DNA of 64,000 nucleotides from Oidiodendron maius Zn (Eukaryota; Ascomycota; Leotiomycetes; Myxotrichaceae): NCBI GenBank assembly GCA_000827325.1, contig KN832877.1, positions 62,001-126,000 on the forward strand, read 5' to 3'. The position numbers and the translations under genes are program-made. Shown here piece after piece: positions 1 to 11,406 of this stretch. Positions within the stretch are counted from its first letter, which is position 1; every line of letters starts with the position of its first letter. Under the pieces are notes generated by a model. It was not told the DNA's origin, made no database searches, and was given only the letters and a program-made list of their open reading frames with translations.

Positions 1-1
1 T

Positions 2-190
2 TTCGCTAGTAAGGCGTCTCTCACGGATGAAAATGAGATCCGCAAGGGCATCGAGCGGGCACAGTTCGTAAAGAAAGGTCCGCCCTCCCGAGCTCACAAA
101 TGTTCCACTGGTCATAAAGCTAACGGGCCATTTAGAGATAGAAGCTTTGTAAGTTTGTCAAGTGCTGAAGCGCAAGATGAATGTAGTTGA
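2..190 (+). CDS. 3' end of a LYR-motif (ETFRF1/LYRM5-like) protein, partial
   Basis: An open frame enters from the left edge. Its first 25 codons contain SLTDENEIRKGIERAQFVKK, which resembles the C-terminal half of mitochondrial LYR proteins of the ETFRF1/LYRM5 type; there the text usually runs on to KELEALY and a basic tail. Such proteins act in the mitochondrial matrix with acyl carrier protein. Read straight through, the frame stops at 188-190 with an unrelated tail. If bases 78-141 are a GT-AG intron, the protein instead ends Glu-Ala-Leu-stop at 150-152, closer to the family but lacking its basic tail. Family assignment is from memory of the motif; the LYR tripeptide would lie outside the window. 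Confidence 0.38.
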   Translation, partial: FASKASLTDENEIRKGIERAQFVKKGPPSRAHKCSTGHKANGPFRDRSFVSLSSAEAQDECS

Positions 191-505
191 ATACTCTAAG
201 CCAGGAAGGTATGCTGATATGAAAATCTAGATACTACTTAAAGCGGTACAGAACGCTTCGAAAGCGATATGACAAGGTTGACTGACGGAAGAACTGGATC
301 GCGGATAGGCGCGCCTGGCGGCGGGATTATCCAGTGCCCCGGGGATAAGAATATATTAATCTTTGGGCAAGAGGAACGTGTATCATGCGGCGCTATATTG
401 ACTGACACCGGATAAATGTCCTCCTGGACTGCGTTACCAGCCCTGCGCCTAAACCTTCCGCCACACCTACTTAATGTGGCCGAGAAGCATCCGCGCACAC
501 AGACA

Positions 506-2233
506 TCAGTTGGTCGTTGACGCCAGTGGTTTCTTTTTCCGGGCCCACCCCGCGCAGACTTCAAGACACTCTCCCCAGGAGGTACCGTCACTATTGAGCA
601 GGTCGTTCATCATGCTCTCCTGCCAGCGATCCCACTCGCTGGGATCTTTACCACTCGCCTCTCGCAGTACGGGCTCTAGGCTCTCAATCATGCTGACGAA
701 CGTCCCTAGTGCAGTTCTACGAAGAGCCACCTGCCCTGCAGTCAGGACTCGCCGGTCCCCCTCTTTGCCCTTGCCCTTCTTTTTGGTGGATATTCCATTC
801 GAGCCTTGCGTTATGGTTCCGCCAACCCCTTCGCGCTCCCACCGCACCTCGCCGAGAGGAATTGCCAGCCGCCGACTGCCAACATCCGTCAGGATTTCAG
901 ATTCCTGGAGAAGGAGGGGAAGGATATCTGTGCATGGCATGTGCGTTAGCTTTCGAGCTTCCATGGCTTTGGCCATCCATCCATTGTAGTCCTGTATATA
1001 TTGGTTCTGAGCTGTGCCCAGTGGTGTCTGGGGTGATAACGCATATACGCCCATCGCATTAGAATGGGCTTGTTCCTCGTCTTCGCTGCTATCATCGTCG
1101 TTATTCGTAGTCGAAGCTAGATGCGGTAATAGCATCCGCAGACAGTGATCTCCATCCCAAATCTCCAAAGTTCCTCCCGGTTTTAAGACGCGTAGATATT
1201 CATCTATCACCTTTTGTTGCGAACCTGTTGCCGGCGTAACCATGCTCATGTCCTTTGTCATGATCAAATTGAACTCCTCATCCCGGAAAGGGAGTGGCAA
1301 TTTTCGTAAATCATGTTGAACAAAACGCCAATTCATATCATCATCTGAGTCCATACGTGGAGCAATTGGTGCAATATCAATTCCTGTAAACGCGATAGAA
1401 TTGAACCCTCGCCGCGCAAAATATCGATGGCACATCACGCTCCAGAACCCGGAGCCGCACCCTACCTCCAGCACTCGCTTTGGCGGCTTCTTGTCAAATG
1501 CCGGCGAGCATATCGGTCCATTGAAGACCTGGCACAAGAGGAGAGTGCGCAGGGTCTGTCTATGGATCTCAGGGAGATCGCAGGGAAGAGGATAGGGCAA
1601 TGTCGGGTCTCGCAGATAACGCCGGCCAAATCGCTCCGTGAATGGTTTTGTAATAGAGGCTTCTGAAGGAGGAGCATCGCGGGTTCCTGTCGTGAGGCTA
1701 CTTGAACCAGTGGTGCTTGAAATGCTGCTGGAACGGCCCTGCTGATCTCCTCTGGTGGCCGATGGCCGCGCCCTGGACCCATTCTTCCGCTCCCCACTGT
1801 TCCCCGAGTTCGATGAGGATGCCCGCTGTGCTTTGGACGCTGCCTTAGCTGCTTCGGCGGCGGCTCTTGCCTTGTTACTCTGATTTGCGGCGTGTCTATA
1901 ATCGACGAGAGGTGTCGAGAGCATACCATCGGGTGAGACGTGCCCAACGTGTGACGCGTGTAACGTGGGTTTGTCTGACGTGGGCGGCGACGAGAGTGTG
2001 GTCTTCGAACTCGATCTCGGTCCCCAGTTTGATGATTGGTCTAGTTTGGGCGATCTGTAGCTTGGCTGAGATGTCGTCGAGCGTACGCTGGGGAGAGTTT
2101 CTGCATCAGTGGTCTTGACTGGTCGGGCGGCGCTGGAAGAGATCGAAGTATTTGTGTGTGCCGGACGGGAATGGGAGGGGTCTTCCAGATCTGTCCGCCG
2201 GATCCTACCCATGGAGAGAGCAGCCTCCGTCAT
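506..2233 (-). CDS. SAM-dependent methyltransferase with long disordered N-terminus
   Basis: A single-exon protein of 575 residues. The first in-frame ATG is at 2233; the frame is open upstream but only from a non-ATG codon. Residues 1-200 are low-complexity (Ser/Thr/Pro, with an Ala/Lys helix around 118-137). A class I Rossmann methyltransferase domain follows: motif I VLEVGCGSGFWS (about 254-265), an acidic motif II region (FTGIDIAP, 282-289), a post-motif DEEFNLIMTKD (318-328) and LRVLKPGGTLEIWDGDH (347-363). An acidic linker DDDSSEDEEQ lies at 379-388. The domain type is clear; the substrate is unknown. Similar fungal proteins are usually annotated only as methyltransferase-domain proteins. 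It ends close to the LYR fragment and points toward it. Confidence 0.85.
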   Translation of the reverse strand: MTEAALSMGRIRRTDLEDPSHSRPAHTNTSISSSAARPVKTTDAETLPSVRSTTSQPSYRSPKLDQSSNWGPRSSSKTTLSSPPTSDKPTLHASHVGHVSPDGMLSTPLVDYRHAANQSNKARAAAEAAKAASKAQRASSSNSGNSGERKNGSRARPSATRGDQQGRSSSISSTTGSSSLTTGTRDAPPSEASITKPFTERFGRRYLRDPTLPYPLPCDLPEIHRQTLRTLLLCQVFNGPICSPAFDKKPPKRVLEVGCGSGFWSVMCHRYFARRGFNSIAFTGIDIAPIAPRMDSDDDMNWRFVQHDLRKLPLPFRDEEFNLIMTKDMSMVTPATGSQQKVIDEYLRVLKPGGTLEIWDGDHCLRMLLPHLASTTNNDDDSSEDEEQAHSNAMGVYALSPQTPLGTAQNQYIQDYNGWMAKAMEARKLTHMPCTDILPLLLQESEILTDVGSRRLAIPLGEVRWEREGVGGTITQGSNGISTKKKGKGKEGDRRVLTAGQVALRRTALGTFVSMIESLEPVLREASGKDPSEWDRWQESMMNDLLNSDGTSWGECLEVCAGWARKKKPLASTTN

Positions 2234-3453
2234 GTTGGTGTCAGACGTCTGTCCCCTCCGAGGGCGTCTCTCCGGCCTGGCTCGGCGCGCGATTCTGCAC
2301 ACCCGTTCCGACAGGTTTGTGGCTAATGGAAAATCTGGAGTACCCCGTAGAGTCGATCCCGCAAGGAAGCTTCCCACTGGCCACGAGGCGATGGGGACAC
2401 GACAGAGCTGGGGAGATGCGGGAGGATAGGCTGAATCGGTGGCGATGGCGCGCTGGAGCGGCTCCTTTCGACCGGCCGCATTGGGGCTCGAAAACCAACG
2501 TCGTCGGTGGAATAAAATCCCTGGCTGCCACAAGGAGTTCTGCTGTTGATGACCATGGAAGCGTTCGTATGAGAGGACGGCAGGCGCGAGACCTGCTAGT
2601 CGTGCTTTTCCGGGACGCGGGCTGGGGACCCTGTCTCCGCATTGGAAAGGTGTCCATGCGACTGTGGCACAGACGGCTGGGAAAATAGGAGCGCAGCAGG
2701 CGTTCGTGGGATGCAAACGCACGCGGTTAGGTGCAAATTGGAAGGAAGCAAGGAAGCTGAGTTGAGTCAAAGTCGCGGCTTTTGCGAGATCTTCAGATGC
2801 GGGACGCCCTTATCGATCGCTTCTTGCTGCTGATATGGATTGATAGGTGATAGAATACAGATAGGTCTTTAATTACGCGGGCCAGTCGAGACTGGGAGGA
2901 TCATAGCGACCACAGTTGCCGACTTACTCCGGGACAACACGAACGCACTGTGCCGGCCTCGACGAAGGATCAGGGATCGCTCTCCCACCGGACTTTGCAC
3001 TGGCGTGCTGCGAGGCCATCCTGTCCACTGAGTGCGGGCCAGGCCCAGCCCGCGCTGTACGCCGTATGTCGACACCGACGCCGTGGAGGGACGGGGCTGT
3101 TCACTCTGGCGACCGTCAGCTAGGTCTTTCTCAGTTGCGATTGGCGCTCTGGGGAGTCCCTAATGCAGTACAAGACTTGACAAGCAGCGCGCTCTGTTCG
3201 GCTCCCTATCAAACACTGTCCGGCCGGGGCGATTGCCAGAAGAGGGGGTCGAGTGTTACGCCACTCTTGCCTACAGCAGGTAAGTGGAATAAATCCATGG
3301 CCATAAATCCTGGCAAGAACTATTGTGCGCAGAGTGACATCGTGAGGTGTTGAGCTGCTCTTCCTTTCTGCAGTGTAGTTATTTGTCGATTCCGGGGAAT
3401 GATGGCCTAGTGGTTCAATGATGTGCACCAAATTTTGATATGACTTTTGGCGA
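2234..3453. other. Intergenic, upstream of methyltransferase
   Basis: About 1.2 kb of mixed-composition DNA with only short, unconvincing frames on both strands. It includes the methyltransferase promoter and 5' leader. The open frame that continues upstream of the methyltransferase ATG to 2770 begins with TTG and looks like leader sequence rather than protein. Confidence 0.5.
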
Positions 3454-3801
3454 TCAAAGAGATGTGGCTTCAGCTTGTTTGCTTACAGCCATGATTTCTC
3501 GTTTCTCTATTTCCCGTAGATAAATTCCATTGTATTCAGCGAGGCTCTCGCCAGGTTGGTGGCACTGACAAGCATCGGCTGGGGTGGTTGCGTTCAGGCC
3601 CAGTTCCCGTTGCAGACCTAGATAGGACTTACCCTGACCGTTCACACAAGACGTCAAGACATTGATATGCACGAAATTTAATGCCAAGCATGACGCTTTG
3701 GGCTTCACCATATTTTGAGAGATGGGAATAATCGATTCGTTCTTTTGATATGCAGAGAGAAGGGCGAAATAATAATGCCTAGCAATCAGAGCCGTTCGCA
3801 T
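3454..3801 (-). CDS. Possible hypothetical protein or exon, 115 aa
   Basis: An ATG-started frame of 115 codons on the minus strand. Its second half (LTSCVNGQGKSYLGLQREL, then ADACQCHQPGESLAEYN) has three cysteines, a CHQPGES stretch and an amphipathic, charged end, and reads more like real protein than the surrounding shadow frames. I do not recognise the family. It could be a small gene, one exon of a spliced gene, or chance. No neighbour supports a function, and no obvious promoter element was found. Confidence 0.25.
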   Translation of the reverse strand: MRTALIARHYYFALLSAYQKNESIIPISQNMVKPKASCLALNFVHINVLTSCVNGQGKSYLGLQRELGLNATTPADACQCHQPGESLAEYNGIYLREIEKREIMAVSKQAEATSL

Positions 3802-4664
3802 TCTTGATGCTGCCGGGCGATCTGTTGAGTTTCATGGAGATTAATAATACAGAACAAACTTGTCCATCAAATCACTGCCGCACTCCGACATGTCAGATCA
3901 CTAGACATCCGTCGGGGCCATCGGCATTTTCCTATGGGATATCCTTCTCCGCCAAATATGGAAATGCAGCCTTCCCGCCCGTTTCGCGTGATCTCGCTTC
4001 TGTAGCGCCTAACCACGTGATTCCACGCTAACCAGGCTCATCGTGAGGTCCTCCGTACTTCGCTTTTGGCGTTGAAGCTGAGTCTATGATTGAATTGGAA
4101 ACCCACCTCAACGCCGCATTACCAGCATTGATTGCCTTCACGAAGCACTATACCTGCTACTTGATCCTGCATTTGCGCGCCTCCGTTAGGGAGGTAAGAG
4201 TTGCCTCAACGCGCGCCGAAAATCTTGCGCGTGCCCTTATACACTCACCGTGTCCAACTGGATTCACAAGCTTACATTGTTTGACACGTCAGGCAGTTTC
4301 TATCCCTAGAATACGCCATTGAATCGCCGGAAGGCCTGACACATAGGGACTCTGCTGGATCACCAACCAGAGCTGAAGCCTCGGGATCGTCGCCCAACCT
4401 AAAACCATAAGCTCTCCGAACGTGCTCATACCCAGAGTCATATACCCGCACGAGAGCGCTGGGTCCTGAGCGCGCTCTCCATCACACTCGTGGTAGATGC
4501 TCCATAGACTTTCCCAGAAGACCTATGTGCCAACGAAGCAAGATCCGAGCCTCGCCCTCCAAGCCTCCCGCCTACTTACCCTGAAATCTCCTCCACACCC
4601 CCAAGGGCTTGCGCTCATTTCACTGAGCCAACGCCTCCCTCCAATCTTCTACCGCCCGAATTAG
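3802..4664. other. Intergenic / 5' leader of CCR4
   Basis: No convincing gene. Bases 4480-4664 are rich in C and T, as is usual for fungal 5' leaders, and run directly into the CCR4 start codon. Confidence 0.5.
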
Positions 4665-7004
4665 ATGGCCGATGGTTACAGATTTGCGCAGCAGACCGCT
4701 GGGAATTTCTACTTCAGACCGCAATCAAGACCACAAATCCTTCGTAACGGCTCCCCCCCGAGTAACCCTAGATCTGCCTACTCAGCCGATATACCATCGC
4801 CAACCCGCTCTCCCGACTCCCAGTCCGCTGCAAATAGTCTGTACGGAATGTTTAATCAGAGCCACCAACAAGGGCAACACGGCCGCGTCAATGGCGGGCC
4901 CAGCGGACGCGGCATACCGATGATGTATAATTTCCAGCACCAGACGAGCCACCAACAACAACAACAACACTCGCAACATCACCCTTCGCTGCAACAAGAC
5001 CATAGTTCGCATTCGACAAACGGTTCTGTGCTCGGGCATCACTCGAGCTTCTCGGGAGTGCTATCGAATTCGACCCCCAACTTCACGCCTACCAGCCTCC
5101 AGAATGGGCATTCTGCGATTACCCGGGGAGGCCAGCCACAGCAGATCACCGAGCACTGGGCCGAGCAATTGCAGCTGTACAAGGATTCTCAGAGAGCACA
5201 TACACAAATGGTCGAACAACATGCCCCTCATCATTATGCAAGACTCAAAGCCAGTGAGAACAGAGGAATATCTTCTGGGACGAATGCAAACCAAGATGGC
5301 GAGACAGAGAACCATGGTCGAACATCCAAGCAAGAAGAATTTGTCAAACGACAAGATTGGAATAATATGGATCTCAGTGGACAGGGCCTTCGAGTATTAT
5401 CATCCGCCTTATTCAGATACACCTTCTTGACAGAACTCTATGTTGCATCAAACAAGATCGCATATCTACCTCCTACTATTGGACACCTACGACTCCTCAG
5501 ACATCTCGACGCATCAAACAACCAACTGACGCAATTACCTCCTGAACTCGGGATGTGCGTGTATCTCAAAAACCTCCTCTTGTTCGACAATAATATCCAG
5601 ACGCTCCCCAATGAACTAGGATCCCTCTTTCAACTCGAAATGCTAGGCGTTGAAGGAAACCCGCTAGACGCGGTTATGAAGCAGGCTATCATGGAGAAGG
5701 GCACAAAGGCTCTTATCAATGAACTCCGGGAATCAACCCCAAGTAAGCATATCTCAGTCGTAACCAGTTCGATCCCGTGCTAATATTACATAGTACCTTT
5801 TCCGCCAAATGAGAGGCCTGTCATTGACCTCTTAGAAGGGACTCCTGTTCTTGCAAACCAAGAGCGTATCAAGGTATTCTCCTACAACATTCTCTGCGAC
5901 AATGCTACACGATCGCAATATAACTACACGCCATCAGAAGCTCTGGCCTGGGACTACAGGAAGGAGATGATCTTAAAAGAGATCCAAAAAGCAGATGCGG
6001 ACATTATCTGTCTTCAAGAAGTTGATGTGGATAGCTTTGAGGAGTATTTCCGGATGAAACTCGCGTATGACGATTACAAGGGCGTCTTCTGGCCAAAGGC
6101 TCGCGCGAAGACCATGTCTGAGAAGGACAGGAAGGTTGTGGATGGATGTGCCACTTTCTACAAGGGAAGCAAGTACATACTTCTGGACAAGCAGCTCGTC
6201 GATTTCGCCAACATAGCCATCAACCGACCTGATATGAAAAGTCAGAATGATATTTTCAATCGGGTTATGCCACGAGATCAAATGGCAATAGTCACCTTCT
6301 TCGAAAACCGAGCCTCTGGGTCACGAATTATTGTTGCGAATGGCCATCTGTTCTGGGATCCCGCGTTCCCGGATGTAAAGTTGATACAAACCGCCATCTT
6401 GACGGACAGCATTACAAAGCTCGCCGATAAATACGCAAGGTGGCCGCCATGTAAAGACAAGAAGACCTACAAGATATCGAATGAGAACGGAGAGGAGACC
6501 CAGGCTGAATCTCCCATCGAACCTGCGCCGTCGATGGAGTACACGAGCAAGACGCAGCTCCCTCTCCTGATGTGTGTGGATCTCAATTCCACGGCAGATT
6601 CGAGCGTGTACGATCTCCTGTCTAAGGGTCGTGTGTCACCTGATCACGAAGACCTCGCCGGCTTCCAATACGGCAACTTCACACGGGACGGCATCGAGCA
6701 CCCCTTCTCTCTTCGATCCGCATACAGCATCCTGGATGACACGCCTGAGAAGCTCACATTCACTAACTACACTCCTGGATTTGTCGGGGTCATAGACCAC
6801 ATCTTCTACTCCACCAACGCCCTGGAGGTAACTTCGTTGCTAGGAGGCGTGGACCCGGAATACATGAAGAGAGTTCCCGGATTCCCCAACTACCACTTCC
6901 CTAGCGATCACCTGTCACTCCTGGCGGAGTTTTCGGTCAAACCGAGGAAGAAAGAGAAGACGCACGCGGAGCCTGACTTCGGTCCTGGACGGCGTCGGGA
7001 CTAG
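4665..7004 (+). CDS. CCR4: CCR4 mRNA deadenylase (LRR + EEP nuclease)
   Basis: Poly(A)-specific exoribonuclease of the CCR4-NOT complex, which removes mRNA poly(A) tails in the cytoplasm. Two exons, 4665-5742 and 5794-7004, give 762 residues; the 51 bp intron (GTAAGC...ACATAG, branch GCTAAT) is phase 1. The Gln/His-rich N-terminus (about 95-115) is typical of fungal orthologs. Leucine-rich repeats occupy roughly 235-345 (LTELYVASNKIAYLPPTIG, HLDASNNQLTQLPPELG) and in yeast bind CAF1. The exonuclease-endonuclease-phosphatase domain follows the intron: VFSYNILCDN, CLQEVDVDSF with the metal-binding Glu, NGHLFWDP, VDLNST and the closing SDHLSLLAEF with the catalytic Asp-His. Length and order match the family. 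The intron separates the two domains almost exactly. Confidence 0.96.
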
Positions 7005-8259
7005 ACGGCGTCTTGGAGTGTGGGTTTACCGGGCCACAGTCCTCTTTGCTTGGAAACACCAGAGCATAGTGGATTTCTTCTTCTCTGCTTCACGTATCAT
7101 GGCAGGGGTGGTGTTTGGGACGGGAAATGGACCACGCGTCGCAGGAGTGAGATCGTCCTGGTGCATCCAGCTGTGCGGGGAGGGTTGCGATGGTATTCTG
7201 CATTGTCTCTGTTGTACGGACGGTGTTTTGATAGGTGGCGTTCATCTGTTTCCTCTGTGTGCGTAGTGGCTGTGGGCGTGGTCGAGTAGGGACTCGATAG
7301 AATCTGATTCGCTTTATCCTCGATATGTTCCAGTGCAATTGTGTGCCAGTTTCCGAAAAACTCCAATCCCGTACACTCTCCTGTACACCTAAGTTCTGGA
7401 GATTCGCATGCCTCCATATTCCCAAGAGTCCCTTTTCGGCGTGTTTCCCGGTGACTCGATTCATCTAGATCCATGAACAGCTGGGTAGGCCTCACCGTTG
7501 TCTGCCTCGAATACCACCCGCTCACAACTCAGCTAGACGGTCTAAGCTAGTTGAGCAACGAGCTGCTGCCATGATCAATCAAGCTCTTATCACCCTATCG
7601 CAATGTTATCTATTCGTGGGTCCTGATCCTCAGATCTGCCCCGCTCCCAATAGTGCTAAGCTTTCCATCTCCTATCGACCAGCATCTAGATCGACAATGG
7701 CTGACGACGGCCCCAAATCGGCTAACTGTGTTATGTAGCATTTCACCATCCGTGCTATTCCCATGTATAAATGTCGTCACGATTCATCGCCGATCGAACC
7801 AAAGTGCGTACATTACCTTTTGGACAATGGCCCCGCCCATGTACTCCACGCTTTTACAGCATGTGTAGTGGTGTAGGTCACACGTCGCTGACTAATAATT
7901 CGTCATGGTCAACTGGGTCAATCGTTACCAAAAATCAGGGCATTCTAAATCTAACGTCCATCTCGCATCTCGCAACTCAATAAGCATATCGCAGTCTTTC
8001 GCTAAGCCTACTTTGATGCTGTAGGCATTGCTGCACAATATACGTGGTCCCGACTTTGTGGCGCAATACACTGTCCAGCTATTCATAAGAGGTGGAGCAA
8101 TTTATGCCCCTTGGGTGTTGGTAGGTAGGTTTACAGGTAGGCGGATATTCCATTCTGTTTGATACAACAGCCACCCTTTTCATATACCTACAGCCTCCCA
8201 TCCAACTTTCAGCTTCTCTCGCTCATTTTCTTTCCCTGTGCCTCTACGCTCCTCTGCAA
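7005..8259. other. Intergenic after CCR4
   Basis: Contains the CCR4 3' region and the leader of the next gene. Only short frames on both strands; none has a recognisable motif. GGTAGGT repeats occur near 8120-8145. Confidence 0.5.
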
Positions 8260-8985
8260 ATGTCCGACCCGCCTCCGTACACCGTGGACCCTCCTTCGGA
8301 GGCGTCAATTCCAAGCCCTCCGCTCACAAGTGACCGGGTCGCGGGCGACGTGCGGACTTGCTCCATCGCGGACCTACAGCACGACTACATCAGAATCAGC
8401 CGCGACACCTCCACATCTTATCACGTCAACCTGACTGTCGACCCCACACCCAGATACCGAATCCATCTCTCAACCGACTCGTCTGAGGTCGCCGACATTC
8501 TCGTCTTCCCCGCCTTCTCCTCCACTGTCCCCGTCGCCGCCTTGCGCCTAGTTAAGAACCCCAAGAGGACCGACCCGTTGGCCTGGATATGCACGCGTAT
8601 GCCGCACGCGGCAAATGCCAGATGGCTCCCGGTAACGAAGGCCGCGTCGCTGGTGTACGGCGAGGTTTACCGGAGCCAAATCCCCATAGTCACGACCCCT
8701 GGGTTGCCAAAATCCGTGAGGTCCTTCGTGTGGCGAGCGCCGCTGTCCGCGCCGTCGGCGCCGTATATGGAGATTTTGTGGGAGGGCCCGCTGCCGTACA
8801 TGTCTCAGCGGCAGTCTAGTCATGACGATTTCAGGTACATCTTTGCGACGTGCATGTTGAAGGGAGTCGGAGGGAGCAAGGAGAATGTGATTCAGATGCG
8901 AAGGGGAGGGGGATTGGAGTTTGAATTGACAGTGATTCTGGGGATGTTTGCCGTCCTGCACCATATGAAGAAGACTCTGATGTGA
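8260..8985 (+). CDS. Hypothetical 241-aa protein, possibly tubby-C-terminal-like
   Basis: An uninterrupted ATG-to-stop frame of 241 codons with a Pro-rich start (MSDPPPYTVDPPSEAS). A compact region with alternating beta-like segments follows (YHVNLTVDPTPRYRIHLST, then VADILVFPAF and VAALRLVKNPKRTDPLAWI). The early part recalls the fungal DUF6593/tubby C-terminal-like proteins, which are beta-barrels with a central helix; the ending ELTVILGMFAVLHHMKK would fit that helix. There is no signal peptide. The resemblance is weak and the function unknown. A pyrimidine-rich leader and a start directly after TCTGCAAATG support it as a gene. Confidence 0.6.
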   Translation: MSDPPPYTVDPPSEASIPSPPLTSDRVAGDVRTCSIADLQHDYIRISRDTSTSYHVNLTVDPTPRYRIHLSTDSSEVADILVFPAFSSTVPVAALRLVKNPKRTDPLAWICTRMPHAANARWLPVTKAASLVYGEVYRSQIPIVTTPGLPKSVRSFVWRAPLSAPSAPYMEILWEGPLPYMSQRQSSHDDFRYIFATCMLKGVGGSKENVIQMRRGGGLEFELTVILGMFAVLHHMKKTLM

Positions 8986-9775
8986 CTGGACGATATTATA
9001 TGTTATACTAGATTAAGAGAGACATCCCTTGGAAGTCTCATACCACACTCAATTAGCTTCTACAAGCTTTAGGCTTGCCTGAGTAGCAAAACATGTGAGA
9101 ATGGTTCAGGGCTTAGATGCATTTTATGTAAAATGATGCTTGTGTGCATGTGGTTTAATAGGGATAGTAGTTTAATGCTTCAGTGTGTCTTCGGACCCGT
9201 GTATTCGACGTTCTGGTAAGCATGTAGATACTACTGCAACCTCAGCCCCCCAAAATACCTGATTTTAGGACCTAGCTACTGTAGCCAAGAAAACAGTCTG
9301 ACGACATGTTGCATCCAACATCCCTGCGAAGCCAAAATCCCGTAAGTAATACTGACAGCTCAATGGAATTACCTGGTGTATTCTAATTCCTACTTTTACT
9401 CTCTCCCCTTTAGAACTTGATTGTTAGCTGATTAACTATACAATAAGTATTACATAGCCAAACTGCCATTAATCTAAACTATATGTTTTCTGTTCTTTAA
9501 TAATATAATTTTAACTTGAACCTCGAGTAGGATATACAATAGCTATTTAAATATAGGGCACGCAAAATTTTATAAGTCCTAGGTCTAAGGTGTATTAAAT
9601 TTCATGGTGATAATTCGTAAAATTCCAACAAAATTTACACTCGGCTGGTCCTGCCGCTTCATGAAAGTTATATTCTAAAGCCACATCCTATTACTGATAA
9701 AGCCAGCTCGCTAACTTTCACGACAACGTCACTCACCACGTCCCCTTTTTTGTCATAACGTACAACACAGGGACA
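8986..9775. other. AT-rich intergenic
   Basis: About 0.8 kb, notably AT-rich from 9400 to 9620, with no frames of note. It holds the promoter of the Zn2Cys6 factor. No repeat family recognised. Confidence 0.5.
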
Positions 9776-11112
9776 ATGTCGCACAGTATCCGGTCTCACC
9801 AGAAGTCTAGGAAAGGCTGCAACAACTGCAAACTCAAGCGCATCAAGGCAAGTGATCCTGTCTCTTGGCGCGCGTTACTAGCTGACTCGCCCCACGTGCG
9901 ACGAAGCAAAACCGCTATGCGGTGGATGTACGACGGGCTCTCCAACAGGACCAAATTTTGCCATCTTTTAACGATTTTATAGGCACCCGCCGCGGCATTG
10001 AGTGCCTATATCTGGTAAAAGTGCCTGCAGGGCTGCAAGCCAGATCCCCAACCCAGCCGAGCCTGTCCGTGCCGGATGACTGCAATGATCTTCAGCCAAT
10101 GCCCTGCATCCAGCAACTATCCGAGGGGCCTCATTATAGCGCCAAGCACCTTCTGGACCTTCGCCTAATGCACCATTACAGTGTCTTTGCTTCGGAGTAC
10201 TTTACTAGAAAGTTCCCCGAGAAGGTATCGATCGAGTTGAAAGTCAACATTCCTCGACTTGCCCTCGAGCACGATTTCCTTATGGACGCCTTGCTCCTCG
10301 TATCCATGATCCACTTGGGCTGCACCAATCCCATCTCTCTAGAATCTCTTCCTGTTTACCTCTATAGAGACCAGGCTCTGCGCGCTCTACGCAAAGCCGT
10401 TGCCGACATATCACAGCAGACCATTGATGCTGTCAGGGGTGCATCCGTTCTACTAGCGACCGTCTCGTTTGCAACGGATCGGGTAACTAGGCAACCCGGC
10501 CTGTGGGCAGCCAACTGGTTGACACATGTCGCTGGGCAGCGTAATTTCCGGACCTCAGCATCACACCGGCAGAAATCTACACTCTCATACACCCAAGACG
10601 GCATGGAGTCGCCCAGTCACCTTTATAAATCCTTTACCGATATTCCAGCACCAGGAGTAATTGCAATCGATATTCAGCGCGCGCTCTCCAGGGAGGAGCA
10701 CGACAATAACTGGCCACACCGTACAGCTCTCTACAATGCCGCATTGGAACTCGGCCGGCTTATTACTATCTTAGAGCACCCGTACGATGAGTCCTGGCTA
10801 GAAAAGAAAATCAAGGCGTGGGCTTTCGACGTGGTGCCTTCCGAGTTCGTCGAGCTGGTTCGGCAAGCGCAGCCACACGCTCTCGTTATACTCGCATACT
10901 ATCTAGCTCTCTTCAAGTTTCTCCCGGACACGTGGACCTACGAAGGTGTGGCTAACCACGACATCGAACATATACAAAAGACCATTGATCCGACATGGGA
11001 AGAATACCTAACAGTGCCCAAAATGGCGTTGCAGATGGACGATAGAATCGCGCTTGCTCAGGTGTTCGTGAGCTGCTTACCGGGAAGAGGACAGGATCCC
11101 GAGCTTCAGTGA
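9776..11112 (+). CDS. Zn2Cys6 transcription factor, splice signal of intron 1 damaged
   Basis: Exon 1 (9776-9847) encodes KGCNNCKLKRIK; exon 2 (9897-9927) CDEAKPLCGG; exon 3 (9983-11112) completes CTRRGIEC. Together these give a perfect C-x2-C-x6-C-x6-C-x2-C-x6-C cluster with basic residues, a DNA-binding domain of nuclear regulators. The rest is helical and matches the middle region of such factors (DFLMDALLLVSMIHLGC; the 270-340 region with LYNAALELGRLI). Intron 2 (9928-9982) is normal. Intron 1 has a GC donor (GCAAGT) and a branch site GCTGAC, but the base pair before TGC is CG, not AG. The only AG nearby (9880) would insert five residues in the cluster. About 450 residues if spliced as the cluster demands. 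It may be a decaying gene or have an assembly error. It converges on the RTA1-like gene. Confidence 0.72.
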
Positions 11113-11406
11113 CCCGCGCAGTCTCAAAATTAGGGCCAACACGCACTGGCTTTCACCGGATATAGACTCCCAAAACTCAAGTGGTATGAATTGCGCTACT
11201 CGAAGTCACATAATACATTCCTGTTACTCTTCTCGATAATTGACCTCAAATCATGAGCTAATAATCTGTCCTAGTTTTAACGCTAGGGATAGGCATGAGA
11301 TACATTAAGGCTAATAACAACAACACTGATGTGCTATATGTTCATAGAATGCAAGGAGATTCTACCACTCAAATTCTACCACCCACACACCCCGGGATAT
11401 TTCTCC

